In this document: in pieces, positions 16,325 to 25,935 of the stretch
Layout of the letters: each line of letters begins with the position of its first letter
How positions within the stretch are numbered: position 1 is the first letter of the stretch
From: JAIBJN01 sp963811635
GTDB lineage: Bacteria; Actinomycetota; Thermoleophilia; Gaiellales; Gaiellaceae
Assembly: GCA_963811635.1 (NCBI GenBank)
Contig: CAWESB010000002.1
Span: 62,001-126,000, forward strand
Direction of reading: 5' to 3'
Length of the DNA: 64,000 nt
Notes under the pieces: generated by a model
Database searches by the model: none
What the model was told of the DNA's origin: nothing
Seen by the model: only the letters and a program-made list of their open reading frames with translations
Program-made: the position numbers and the translations under genes

Positions 16325-17452
16325 GTGCGCCGCATCACGTTCCCGCTCTACGCCGGCGGATTCCTGGGGCCGTTCGGCGGGGCGATGCTAGTGGCCGTGA
16401 TCCCCAACGTCGCCGACGGGCTCGACGCGTCGCTCGCCCAGGTAGCCGCCGCGATCACCGCCTACATGGTGCCGTTCGCCCTCCTCCAGCTGGTCTCGGG
16501 GACGCTCGCCGAGCGGCTCGGCCCGCGGCGGGTCGTGCGGGGCGGCTACATCGGCTTCGGGGTCGCCGCCCTCGCGTGCGCCTTCGCGCCCGACATCTGG
16601 TCGTTCCTGGCCGCCCGGGCCGCGATGGGCGCGTCCAACGCTTTCCTCTCCCCAATCCTGCTCGCAGCGCTCTCGGAGGTCGCCGCCCCGGACGTGCTCG
16701 GGCGGACGGTGGGCACGTTCGCGGCTGCCCAGACCGCAGGGCTCATGCTTGCGCCCATCATCGGCGGGCTGCTCGGCGAGATCTCGTGGCGGCTCGGCTT
16801 CGTCCTGGTCGCCGTGGTCTCGGTCGTGCTCGCATTCCCGCGGCAGTCGCTCGGGGCCGCGGAGCGGCAGACGAGCTCGAACGGGCGCGCCTCGCTCAGG
16901 GCGCTCCTCAACCGGTGGATCGCGCTGCTGGCGACCCAGGCCGCCCTCGGGTACCTCGGGTTCACGGCCATCGGCTTCGTCCTCGTCCTCGTCGGCGCCG
17001 AGGAGTTCGACCTCGGCTCCGGCGCACGCGGTCTGCTGATCGCCGGTTACGGGGTCGGGGGGATCCTGCTCGGGCGCTACGCGGGGAGCGTCGTCGACCG
17101 CGCGGGCCGGCCGGCGACTGCGCTCGGCGGCGCGATCGCGTGCACGGCCGGCGTCGTCGGCCTCGTCTTCGCACCGGGGCCGTGGAGCCTCGGGCTCGTC
17201 TTCTTCGGCGTCGGCTGCGCCTCGACGTTCGTTTGGGCCGGCCTGAATACGATCGCGGTCGAGTCGTTCCCCGAGAACCGGGCCGGAGCGACCTCCGCCT
17301 ACAGCGCGTTCAAGTTCGCCGGCGTTGCGATCGCGCCGCTGATCTACGTGCCGCTCTTCCACGTCGATCCGCGCCTGCCGTTCGTCCTCGCCGCCGGTTT
17401 CTCGGCGCTGCTCGCCGTGCTCGTCCTCCCCTGGTTCAGGCGCTACGCATGA
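16325..17452 (+). CDS. MFS transporter
   Basis: The 375-aa protein has about 12 TM helices, an A-loop between TM2 and TM3 (SGTLAERLGPRRVVRGG), and RAGATSAYSAFKFAG in the second half. GTG 16325 fits the leaderless spacing. Its stop overlaps the ATG of acylphosphatase (ATGA). The substrate cannot be inferred. Confidence 0.85.
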   Translation: MRRITFPLYAGGFLGPFGGAMLVAVIPNVADGLDASLAQVAAAITAYMVPFALLQLVSGTLAERLGPRRVVRGGYIGFGVAALACAFAPDIWSFLAARAAMGASNAFLSPILLAALSEVAAPDVLGRTVGTFAAAQTAGLMLAPIIGGLLGEISWRLGFVLVAVVSVVLAFPRQSLGAAERQTSSNGRASLRALLNRWIALLATQAALGYLGFTAIGFVLVLVGAEEFDLGSGARGLLIAGYGVGGILLGRYAGSVVDRAGRPATALGGAIACTAGVVGLVFAPGPWSLGLVFFGVGCASTFVWAGLNTIAVESFPENRAGATSAYSAFKFAGVAIAPLIYVPLFHVDPRLPFVLAAGFSALLAVLVLPWFRRYA

Positions 17453-17712
17453 GGCGCCGCGTCGTCGTCCACGGCCACGTCCAGGGCGTCTTCTTCAGGG
17501 AGACGACGCGGCGGCTCGCCCAGGAGCATGGCGTCGCCGGCTGGGTGCGCAACACGTGGGAGGGCACCGTGGAGGCGGTTTTCGAGGGCCCTCCGGAGGC
17601 GGTCGAGCGACTCGTCGACTTCGTCCACCGCGGGCCGCGGGGCGCCGCGGTCGAGCGCGTGGAGGTCTTCGAGGAGGACGACGAGGGGCTCCGCGGCTTC
17701 GCCGTCCGCTAG
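17449..17712 (+). CDS. acyP: Acylphosphatase
   Basis: This 87-aa enzyme has the phosphate loop VHGHVQGVFFRE with its catalytic Arg, and the Asn strand GWVRNTWEGTVEAVFEG. Length and motif spacing are typical. Translation is coupled to the upstream MFS gene. Confidence 0.93.
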   Translation: MRRRVVVHGHVQGVFFRETTRRLAQEHGVAGWVRNTWEGTVEAVFEGPPEAVERLVDFVHRGPRGAAVERVEVFEEDDEGLRGFAVR

Positions 17713-17731
17713 GAGCCGGGAACCTCGCGAG

Positions 17732-17758
17732 CCTCTCGAGTGTAGAAGCCGCGAGAGG
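17732..17758 (+). promoter_or_regulatory. Hairpin sequestering a Shine-Dalgarno
   Basis: CCTCTCG (17732-17738) pairs with CGAGAGG (17752-17758). The 3' arm is part of the GAGAGGAGG ribosome site of the next gene (TTG 17769), so the fold would hide it. Confidence 0.4.
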
Positions 17759-17768
17759 AGGAATCGCA

Positions 17769-18365
17769 TTGAAACGAATCCTGATCGCAGCGGTTCTGCT
17801 CGGCTCGCTCGTCCAGGCAGGTGTGGCGAGCGCGGGCTGCAACGCCACGGTGGGCCTTGCCCCGCCACCCGCGGGCATCGGGCCCGGGACGACCTGGACG
17901 GCGGAGATGACCGTGCTCCAGCACGGCGTCCGGCCGCTTCCGAACGCGGACACCGCCCATCCGACGCTCACGATCGTCAACGACGAGACGGGAGCGCGGA
18001 AGACGTTCACCTCGCAGCCCACCGACGACCCGGCGGTCTTCGTCGCCGACGTCGTCTTCCCGGCCGCGGGAACCTGGAGCTACGAGGTCTACGACGACTT
18101 CACCGCCATGGAGGACGGTACCGCGGCGCCGTGTGCACAGACGCACAGCTTCGCCTCGGTCAGCGTCGGCGGTGCGCCGGCAGGCGGCGGGACGCCGCCC
18201 ACGGCAACCGCGCAGCCGACGCCGCTCGCGACGGCCGAAGGTGACGGCTTCCCGGTCTGGCCCGTCGTCGGAGCCGCTCTGGCGGCCCTCGCGGCGCTGG
18301 CGCTCTCGCTGGCCGTGCTCAGGCGGCGGCGCGGGGGCCGCGAGCCCGGGGTGGTGACGCACTAG
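17769..18365 (+). CDS. Secreted YtkA/FixH-like domain protein with C-terminal TM anchor
   Basis: The 198-aa product has a signal peptide (MKRILIAAVLLGSLVQAGVASAG). Its Ig-like beta domain (about residues 25-130; GTTWTAEMTVLQHG; PTLTIVNDETGARKTF; AAGTWSYEVYDDF) resembles YtkA/FixH domains. A Thr/Pro linker, a TM helix and an Arg-rich stop-transfer tail follow. The TTG start has GAGAGGAGG upstream. Its likely place is outside the membrane, and a metal or redox role is possible. Its stop overlaps the convergent MFS gene by 4 nt. Confidence 0.7.
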   Translation: MKRILIAAVLLGSLVQAGVASAGCNATVGLAPPPAGIGPGTTWTAEMTVLQHGVRPLPNADTAHPTLTIVNDETGARKTFTSQPTDDPAVFVADVVFPAAGTWSYEVYDDFTAMEDGTAAPCAQTHSFASVSVGGAPAGGGTPPTATAQPTPLATAEGDGFPVWPVVGAALAALAALALSLAVLRRRRGGREPGVVTH

Positions 18366-19513
18366 GCGGGGATCCCGCGCATGAGGCCGGCGCCGAGCAG
18401 GGGCAAGGCGGCGGCGAGCCCGAAGGCGAGCCCCCACGAGGTCGACTCGACCAGGATCGCGAAGAGGGGCGGCGCGAAAGCGGAGGCGACGGACAGAGCC
18501 GTCTGCTGGAAGCCGAGCGCCGCCCCGGCGCGGCTCCGGCCCGCGATCTCGGCGGCAGCGGTGAAGGAGAGCCCATTCCACGACTGGGAGAGGGCGCCCG
18601 CGGCGATGAACGTCGGGAGGAAGAGCGCGAGCGGCGCCGAGGTCAGCGCTGCGCTGACCGCGATCGCGACCGAGAACGAGAAGGCGAGCTTGAGAAGCGG
18701 GACGATCCGCGCACCGACGCGGTCGGACCAGCGCCCGACGATGATCCGGAGGGCGGCCCCCGCCAGCTGCATCAGTGCGAAGATGCCCGCGGCCGCCGCG
18801 GTGGAGAGGCCGCGCACACCGTGGAGGAAGAGGACGGTGAAGGCAAGGATGCTGATCTGCGCGACAACGATCAGCCCGCTGCCGACCGCGATCCGCCACA
18901 TGCGCCCGTCGCGGAGCGGGTGGACGAAGTCTCCGACTTCCCCGGCTTCCTCGGGCGGGGCCTCGCGCAGGCCGATCGCGCCTGCCAGCGCCGTCGCGAG
19001 ACAGGCGCCCGCAAGCACGAGCAATCCTGCCTGCGTGCCCCCGACCGCTGCGATCGGCGGCAGGCAGAGCGCGGCGGCGGCCCCACCGAGCGGGAGCGCC
19101 GTCTGCCGGATCCCGAGCGCGAACCCGCGCTGCGAGGGCGCGAACCAGCCCATGACCGCCCGCCCGCTGGCGGCGTTCACGCTCGCCCCGGCCGCCCCGG
19201 CGAGGACGAGCATGGCCACGAGCACGCCGTAGCTGGACGAGAACGCCGCGATGACGAGCGCGACGCTGGAAGCCGCAAGACCCGTGCCGAGCACCTTCCG
19301 CTCGCCGAGCCGGTCGGTGAGGAGGCCCCACGGTAGGAGCGTGAACATCGAGCCGATGCTGACCGCGGCGATGACGACGCCGATCTCCGTGAGGGTGAGC
19401 CCGTACTCCTCGCGCAGTTCGGGCGCGAGCACCGGAATTCCGAGGAAGACAGCCGAGTAGCTCGCCTGCGCGACCGTGCCCAGCGCGAGGATCGTCCAGC
19501 GATAACGGCTCAC
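18362..19513 (-). CDS. MFS transporter (third in window)
   Basis: The 383-aa, 12-TM protein has an A-loop (PWGLLTDRLGERKVLGTG) and RQTALPLGG in TM5. The later FQQTALSVASAF resembles the symmetric QTAL motif of nitrate/oxalate-type MFS carriers. GTG 19513 lies 6 nt after TAGCCT (19520-19525), so the gene is leaderless. Confidence 0.85.
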   Translation of the reverse strand: MSRYRWTILALGTVAQASYSAVFLGIPVLAPELREEYGLTLTEIGVVIAAVSIGSMFTLLPWGLLTDRLGERKVLGTGLAASSVALVIAAFSSSYGVLVAMLVLAGAAGASVNAASGRAVMGWFAPSQRGFALGIRQTALPLGGAAAALCLPPIAAVGGTQAGLLVLAGACLATALAGAIGLREAPPEEAGEVGDFVHPLRDGRMWRIAVGSGLIVVAQISILAFTVLFLHGVRGLSTAAAAGIFALMQLAGAALRIIVGRWSDRVGARIVPLLKLAFSFSVAIAVSAALTSAPLALFLPTFIAAGALSQSWNGLSFTAAAEIAGRSRAGAALGFQQTALSVASAFAPPLFAILVESTSWGLAFGLAAALPLLGAGLMRGIPA

Positions 19514-19519
19514 GCGCCG

Positions 19520-19525
19520 AGGCTA
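19520..19525 (-). promoter_or_regulatory. -10 box of leaderless MFS gene
   Basis: TAGCCT on the minus strand is 6 nt upstream of GTG 19513, with no ribosome site between. Confidence 0.55.
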
Positions 19526-19555
19526 TCCGGGCCGGCCGAGCGGGCCGCTAGAGAG

Positions 19556-19710
19556 CTAGCCGCAGCAGCCCTGCTTGTAGCGACACGCGAGGCAGTGCCA
19601 GCTCGCCTTCGTCCAGATCATCTCCGCGCCGCAGCGCGGGCAGGTCGCCTCCGCCTCGGCCTCGTCGACCGGGAGCCGACACGACGCCTGCTCGACCGCG
19701 GCCTCCGCCT

Positions 19711-19714
<4 letters not shown>
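19556..19714 (-). CDS. Small zinc-ribbon protein coupled to guaA
   Basis: The 52-aa protein starts at a GTG that overlaps the guaA stop (GTGA). It carries CPRCG, then CLAC, 14 residues later, and a Cys-rich end KQGCCG, giving a likely four-Cys zinc ribbon. It is too short for a known enzyme. The 1-nt coupling makes it a real gene rather than a shadow. Function is unknown; it could help GuaA or bind nucleic acid. Confidence 0.65.
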
Positions 19715-21291
<1,577 letters not shown>

Positions 21292-21366
21292 TCAGTGCTC
21301 CTCCAGGCAATTTGCGCCTGCCCCTGGCCCGCATGCACGCGGCACTGGCGCCCACCCTCGCCCTTG

Positions 21367-21385
21367 CCAAGGCTCCCAGCCTTGG
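21367..21385 (-). promoter_or_regulatory. Hairpin in the guaB-guaA intergenic leader
   Basis: CCAAGGCT (21367-21374) and AGCCTTGG (21378-21385) form an 8-bp stem with a 3-nt loop. The 164-nt gap (21292-21455) has no gene. It also holds a CCAGG..CCTGG pairing close to the guaA ribosome site. It may be a terminator for guaB or a regulatory leader of guaA. Confidence 0.5.
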
Positions 21386-21455
21386 CCGCGGCCGAGTGCA
21401 GGCTCCAACTTGGTGCCTGCGACCCAGGAGCGAGGCGAAATTACCTGCAGAAGCA

Positions 21456-22967
21456 CTATCGCCCGGGCCGGTAGTTGGGTGATTCCTTGACGATGGCGAC
21501 GTCGTGCGGATGGCTCTCGCGCTGGCCGGCCGATGTGACCCGGACGAAGCGCGCCGCCCTCAGCTCCTCGATCGTCGCCGCGCCGCAGTAGCCCATCGCC
21601 TGCCGCAGGCCGCCCACCAGCTGGTGGAGGACGTTGCGCAGGGGCCCCTTGTACGCGACACGTCCCTCGATGCCCTCGGGGACGAGCTTCCCGACCTCCT
21701 CCACGTCCTGCTGGAAGTAGCGGTCGCTCGAGTGCCGGGCGCGCATCGCGCCGAGCGAGCCCATGCCGCGGTACTCCTTGAACTGCTCGCCCTGGTGGAA
21801 GACGACCTCGCCAGGGCTCTCGTCCGTCCCGGCCAGGAGGCCGCCGAGCATGACCGTGTCCGCGCCGGCGGCGATCGCCTTCGCGATGTCGCCGGAGAAC
21901 TGGATGCCGCCGTCGGCGATCACGGGGACGCCGTGCCGCTCGGCGGCCTGGGCGCAGTCGTAGACCGCGGTCACCTGCGGGACGCCGATCCCGGCCACCA
22001 CCCGCGTCGTGCAGATCGCGCCCGGGCCCATGCCGACCTTGACGGCGTCCGCGCCCGCGTCGATCAGAGCCGCGGTCGCTTCGGGCGTGGCCACGTTGCC
22101 GGCGACGATTGCGACCTCGTAGCGGTTCTTGAGCTCGCGCACCGCTTCGAGCACGCCCACGGAGTGGCCGTGGGAGGTGTCGACGACGAGGACGTCGACC
22201 TCCTCGTCGACGAGCGCGGCGGCACGCTCGAGCCCGTCGGGGCCGGTGCCCACGGCGGCCGCGACGCGCAGGCGCCCCTGCTCGTCCTTCGTCGCCAGCG
22301 GGTACTGGAGCTTCTTCGAGATGTCCTTGACCGTGATGAGCCCCTTCAGGCGCCCGTCCGGGTCGACGACCGGAAGCTTCTCGATCTTGTGCTTGTGGAG
22401 GACGGAGCGCGCCTCCTCCAGCGTCGTGCCGACCGGGACGGTGACGAGGTCCTTGGCGGTCATCAGGTCGGAGACCGGACGCGACGTGTCGTCCTCGAAG
22501 CGGAGGTCGCGGTTCGTGAGGATGCCGACCAGGCGCCCGTCGTCGTCCGTGATCGGCACGCCCGAGATCCGGTAGGTCTCCATGATCGAGAGCGCAGCGG
22601 CGACGGGCGCTCCGGCCGGCAGCGTCACCGGCTCGACGATCATCCCCGCCTCCGAGCGCTTCACCTTGTCCACCTCGGCGGCCTGCGCCTCGACGGCGAG
22701 GTTGCGGTGGATGACGCCGATCCCGCCCTCGCGGGCGAGGCCGATGGCCGTGCGCGCCTCCGTCACCGTGTCCATCGCGGCCGAGACCACCGGTATCTCG
22801 AGCTCGATCGTGCGGGTCAGGCGCGTGCGGGTGGAGACGTCGCCCGGAAGCACCCCCGACTCGGAGGGCACGATGAGCACGTCGTCGAAGGTGAGTCCTT
22901 CCTTGGCGAACTTGCGCTCCAGGGCGAGGAGGCGCTCGATCTCGTCCTGACGCAGCTCAACGCTCAA
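21456..22967 (-). CDS. guaB: Inosine-5'-monophosphate dehydrogenase
   Basis: The 503-aa enzyme oxidises IMP to XMP, the step before GuaA. The TIM barrel begins LTFDDVLIVPSESGVLP. Two CBS domains sit at about residues 100-220 (SIMETYRISGVPITDDDGRL; LHKHKIEKLPVVDPDGRL). The active-site loop GPGAICTTR carries the catalytic Cys, and the flap has ARHSSDRYFQ. The TTG start is 9 nt after a TACGAT box. Confidence 0.98.
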   Translation of the reverse strand: MSVELRQDEIERLLALERKFAKEGLTFDDVLIVPSESGVLPGDVSTRTRLTRTIELEIPVVSAAMDTVTEARTAIGLAREGGIGVIHRNLAVEAQAAEVDKVKRSEAGMIVEPVTLPAGAPVAAALSIMETYRISGVPITDDDGRLVGILTNRDLRFEDDTSRPVSDLMTAKDLVTVPVGTTLEEARSVLHKHKIEKLPVVDPDGRLKGLITVKDISKKLQYPLATKDEQGRLRVAAAVGTGPDGLERAAALVDEEVDVLVVDTSHGHSVGVLEAVRELKNRYEVAIVAGNVATPEATAALIDAGADAVKVGMGPGAICTTRVVAGIGVPQVTAVYDCAQAAERHGVPVIADGGIQFSGDIAKAIAAGADTVMLGGLLAGTDESPGEVVFHQGEQFKEYRGMGSLGAMRARHSSDRYFQQDVEEVGKLVPEGIEGRVAYKGPLRNVLHQLVGGLRQAMGYCGAATIEELRAARFVRVTSAGQRESHPHDVAIVKESPNYRPGR

Positions 22968-23003
22968 CTTGGAGCGATCGTACCAGTGAGGGTGGCTGGC
23001 TCC

Positions 23004-23038
23004 AGGAGGGCCTGACGAATATCCGCTGAGGCCCTCCT
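23004..23038 (-). terminator. Hairpin overlapping the fruK stop
   Basis: AGGAGGGCC (23004-23012) and GGCCCTCCT (23030-23038) form a perfect 9-bp stem with a 17-nt loop. The distal arm overlaps the TAG stop (23037-23039). It separates the sugar kinase from the guaB promoter. Confidence 0.6.
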
Positions 23039-23996
23039 AGCCTTCCTGCGGCACGCGCTCGAGCTGTTCGAGCTGAACGAGGGACGCCAGTCGGCTCGCC
23101 TCGCGCGGGTCGAAGCGGCCGGCGCCGGCCTCGACAACCGACGCCGCGCCCGCGGCGACGGCGGCCCGCACCGCCTCCTCGAAGGTCCGCCCGCTCACAC
23201 GCGCCGCGAGAAAGCCGGCGAGCAGGGTGTCCCCGGCGCCGACGCCCGAGACAGGCTCCATCTTCGGTGACTCGGCGCGGACGCGGAGCTCGGCCCGGTC
23301 CTCCCGAAGGAGGGCATAGCAGCCGCGCTCGAGCGTGATGAGGACGTTCCGCGCGCCGAGGTCGGCGATCTCGTCGAGGCCGACGGCGAGATCCTCGTCG
23401 TCGACGAACTCGTGGCCGACGAGGGCCTCCGCCTCCTGGAGATTCGGCGAGACGAGGTACGGCTCGGCCTCGACGGCGAGCCGCAGCGGCTCGCCCTCCG
23501 AGTCGACCACGGCCAGGAGCTGGCCGCGGTTGAGCTCGCGCACGAGTTGGCCGTAGAAACCGGGGTCGACCGCCCGCGGCAGCGACCCCGCGAGCACGAT
23601 GAACTCGGCGCGCTGGGCGAGGTAGGCGAGCTTCTCGCGGAGGATGTCGAGCTCCTCCTCGGTCACCTCGGGTCCCCACTCGTTGATCTCGGTGTAGGCG
23701 TTCGAGGTCGGGTCGAGCACGGCGATCGAGGTGCGGGACTCCCCGTGGATGCGGACGAAGTCGTTGAGGATGCCCTCGTTCGTCAGCTCCTCGACGAGCA
23801 GCGTCCCGGTGCGCCCGCCGGCCAGGCCGGTGCAGACCACCGGCGCACCGAGGCGCTTGAGGGCACGCGCGACGTTGATCCCCTTCCCGCCGGCGCTCGG
23901 GAAGCCAACGCTGGCGCGATGCCGCTGGCCCGGCTGGAAGTTCGGAACGACGAGCGTCCGGTCGATCGCTGCGTTGAGCGTGACGGTGACGATCAT
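23037..23996 (-). CDS. fruK: 1-phosphofructokinase family kinase (PfkB superfamily)
   Basis: This 319-aa protein has the N-terminal MIVTVTLNAAIDRT typical of FruK/LacC, the substrate GGKGINVARALKRLG, and the C-terminal SGVGAGDTLLAGFLA with the catalytic Asp. FruK, LacC and PfkB-2 share these motifs, so the exact sugar phosphate is uncertain. There is no adjacent PTS or fructose gene. ATG 23996 follows TACCCA by 5 nt. Confidence 0.85.
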   Translation of the reverse strand: MIVTVTLNAAIDRTLVVPNFQPGQRHRASVGFPSAGGKGINVARALKRLGAPVVCTGLAGGRTGTLLVEELTNEGILNDFVRIHGESRTSIAVLDPTSNAYTEINEWGPEVTEEELDILREKLAYLAQRAEFIVLAGSLPRAVDPGFYGQLVRELNRGQLLAVVDSEGEPLRLAVEAEPYLVSPNLQEAEALVGHEFVDDEDLAVGLDEIADLGARNVLITLERGCYALLREDRAELRVRAESPKMEPVSGVGAGDTLLAGFLAARVSGRTFEEAVRAAVAAGAASVVEAGAGRFDPREASRLASLVQLEQLERVPQEG

Positions 23997-24048
23997 CCGA
24001 CTGGGTACGGAGAAGGCACCGCGACGATCCTAGCCGACTGTGACCGGC

Positions 24049-25209
24049 CTAGATCCCGGGGATAACCGAAGCGAGGATGTCACCGGCCTCGTCCAGGGCG
24101 TGGTCGGCATACCAGCGCATCCGCTTGCCCACGCTCGGCTCCGGGATGTCCCGTGTCGCGACCAGATCGGTGCGGGCGACCTCGCGGTCGCCCTCCATCA
24201 CGACCACCTCACCGAGCTTCTGGCCCTTGTGCACGGGCAGCTCGACCATCTCGGGCGCGAGCACGCGCTCGACGAACTGCGACCCGTCGCCCAGGCGGAC
24301 GAGCTCCGATGCGCCCGCGGCGGCGGCGAGGTCGAGGCGCTCGTCCTCTGCGAACGGCACGGCCGCCGTCGCGTACCGCTCGCCCTTACGGACGACCTCG
24401 TAGCTGACGTACTGGTCGAAGCCCCACTCCAGAAGCTTGGTCAGGTCGGCGTTCCGGCGCTCGCGGCTCGGGCTGCCGAGGATGACGGCGTAGACCGTCG
24501 TCGGCCCCCGCCTGGCAGCGGCCACCTCGGACCAGCCCGCCTTGTCCGTGTGCCCCGTCTTGACACCGATCAGCCCCGGGAACGTCCAGAGGAGGTCGTT
24601 CCAGGTCTCGAGCTGACGGTTCGGCGAGATCTCGGCAGTGCGCATGCGCACGAGGCGGCGGATGAGGGGCTGGCGCATGGCGAGACGGGCGAGCTCGGCC
24701 GTGTCGCGGGCGGTCGAGTAGTGGCCGGGCGTGTCCAGACCGTCGGGCCGCACATAGTGCGTACCCTCGAGCCCCAGCTCCTCGGCCTTGGCGTTCATCA
24801 TCGCCACAAAGCGCCTGACGCTTCCGTCGCCGACGTGCGCCGCAAGCGCGTAGGCCGAGTCGTTGGCGCTCTGAATGAGGGCGGCGGCGAGCAGCTCGCG
24901 CACCCGCAGCTTCTCGCCCGCGGTGAGGAAGATGGACGATTCGCCTGCCGCGACCGCCTGCGGCAGCACGGTGACCATGTCTCCCGGCCTGGCGTTCTCG
25001 AGCGTGACGATCGCGGTCATCAGCTTCGTGATGCTGGCCATGGCCATGCGCCGGTCCGCGTCGCGCTCGTAGAGGATCTCGCCGGTGCGCCCGTCCGCCA
25101 CCAGCACCTCCCGGGCCTGGACCGGCGGAGGCGAGGAAGCCGTCGCGGCGGCGCTCGCGAGGAGCGCCACGACGAGGACGGTGAGAAGGGCGAGGACGTG
25201 CTTGCGCAC
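24049..25209 (-). CDS. dacA: D-alanyl-D-alanine carboxypeptidase (PBP5 family)
   Basis: The 386-aa exported enzyme trims peptidoglycan pentapeptides. A signal peptide (ALLTVLVVALLASAAATA) is followed by the three serine-acyltransferase motifs in order: ASITKLM (SxxK, Ser near 65), SAND (SxN) and GVKTGHTD (KTG). The C-terminal beta domain is present. GTG 25209 lies 7 nt after TAGCCT, leaderless, and shares the promoter with the divergent small gene. Confidence 0.95.
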   Translation of the reverse strand: MRKHVLALLTVLVVALLASAAATASSPPPVQAREVLVADGRTGEILYERDADRRMAMASITKLMTAIVTLENARPGDMVTVLPQAVAAGESSIFLTAGEKLRVRELLAAALIQSANDSAYALAAHVGDGSVRRFVAMMNAKAEELGLEGTHYVRPDGLDTPGHYSTARDTAELARLAMRQPLIRRLVRMRTAEISPNRQLETWNDLLWTFPGLIGVKTGHTDKAGWSEVAAARRGPTTVYAVILGSPSRERRNADLTKLLEWGFDQYVSYEVVRKGERYATAAVPFAEDERLDLAAAAGASELVRLGDGSQFVERVLAPEMVELPVHKGQKLGEVVVMEGDREVARTDLVATRDIPEPSVGKRMRWYADHALDEAGDILASVIPGI

Positions 25210-25216
25210 GATCACC

Positions 25217-25226
25217 AGGCTATCCT
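25217..25226. promoter_or_regulatory. Symmetric bidirectional -10 (AGGCTATCCT)
   Basis: Leftward TAGCCT (25222-25217) and rightward TATCCT (25221-25226) overlap by their TA. Each lies exactly 7 nt from its start codon (GTG 25209 and ATG 25234). Confidence 0.65.
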
Positions 25227-25233
25227 CGGAGTG

Positions 25234-25548
25234 ATGGACGAGGAGCAGAAGGAGGCGAAGCCCGACCGCATTCGCGGCGTGGAGCGCTCGCTCCAGGTCG
25301 AGGTGCGCGGACTCGGCGGCTTCGAGCTTCGGCCCACGCGCGTGTTCGTGTGGGGCGGGCAGGAGCGCGAGCAGAGCGAGCGGATCCTCCCGCTGGGCAG
25401 CGCACCCCGCAGCCTCACGATCCCCCGCCGTCCGCGTGAGCGGCAGGCCGGCGCGGTCGAGCTGAGGACGCTCGGGAACCCGATCATGACGATCGCGCTC
25501 GCCGGCGTGCACGCGGCGCGCGCGCTCCGCCGCCGTGCGACCTCGTAG
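25234..25548 (+). CDS. Conserved-looking small protein, unknown function
   Basis: The 104-aa, strongly charged protein (MDEEQKEAKPDRIRGVERS) has a middle beta-like section (LQVEVRGLGGFELRPTRVFVW) and a basic end (ARALRRRATS). It is divergent from dacA with a well-placed -10. It fills exactly the gap before the convergent LysM gene, which supports it as real. There is no signal or TM and no recognised family. Confidence 0.6.
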   Translation: MDEEQKEAKPDRIRGVERSLQVEVRGLGGFELRPTRVFVWGGQEREQSERILPLGSAPRSLTIPRRPRERQAGAVELRTLGNPIMTIALAGVHAARALRRRATS

Positions 25549-25554
25549 GCCGTA

Positions 25555-25935
25555 CTAGGCGCCAGGCGGGGGCTTGATCCGGATGCGATCGCCCGGGTTC
25601 AGCGTGAGCGGGTCGATCTCCGGATTGAGCTCGAGCAGCTCGTCCAGCGACACTCCGCACTTGGCGGAGATGGATTCGAGCGTGTCGCCCGACTTCACGA
25701 CGTAGCGCTGCTTCCGGCATCCGCGCGGCAGATCCGAGTTCGTCGTCGTGCCGGGGACGGTCGTCACCGGCGCGGTGTCGATCTGCTCGGTCGACGTCCC
25801 CGCCGTCCCCGCCTCGCCGGCATCGGACTCGAGCGCGCGCTGGACGAGGATCACAAGCACGGTCGCCGCGAAGAAGAAGGCGAGCGGCGCCGCCAGGCGG
25901 GCGATCCAGACGCGGAGGCGATCGGGGTCTACCAA
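25555..25935 (-). CDS. Membrane-anchored LysM protein
   Basis: The 126-aa protein has one N-terminal TM helix (APLAFFFAATVLVILV), an acidic/Thr linker and a C-terminal LysM domain (YVVKSGDTLESISAKCGVSLDELLELNPEIDPLTLNPGDRI). It would be exposed outside and bind peptidoglycan. The TTG start overlaps the pyrF stop, so the two are one operon. Confidence 0.85.
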   Translation of the reverse strand: MVDPDRLRVWIARLAAPLAFFFAATVLVILVQRALESDAGEAGTAGTSTEQIDTAPVTTVPGTTTNSDLPRGCRKQRYVVKSGDTLESISAKCGVSLDELLELNPEIDPLTLNPGDRIRIKPPPGA

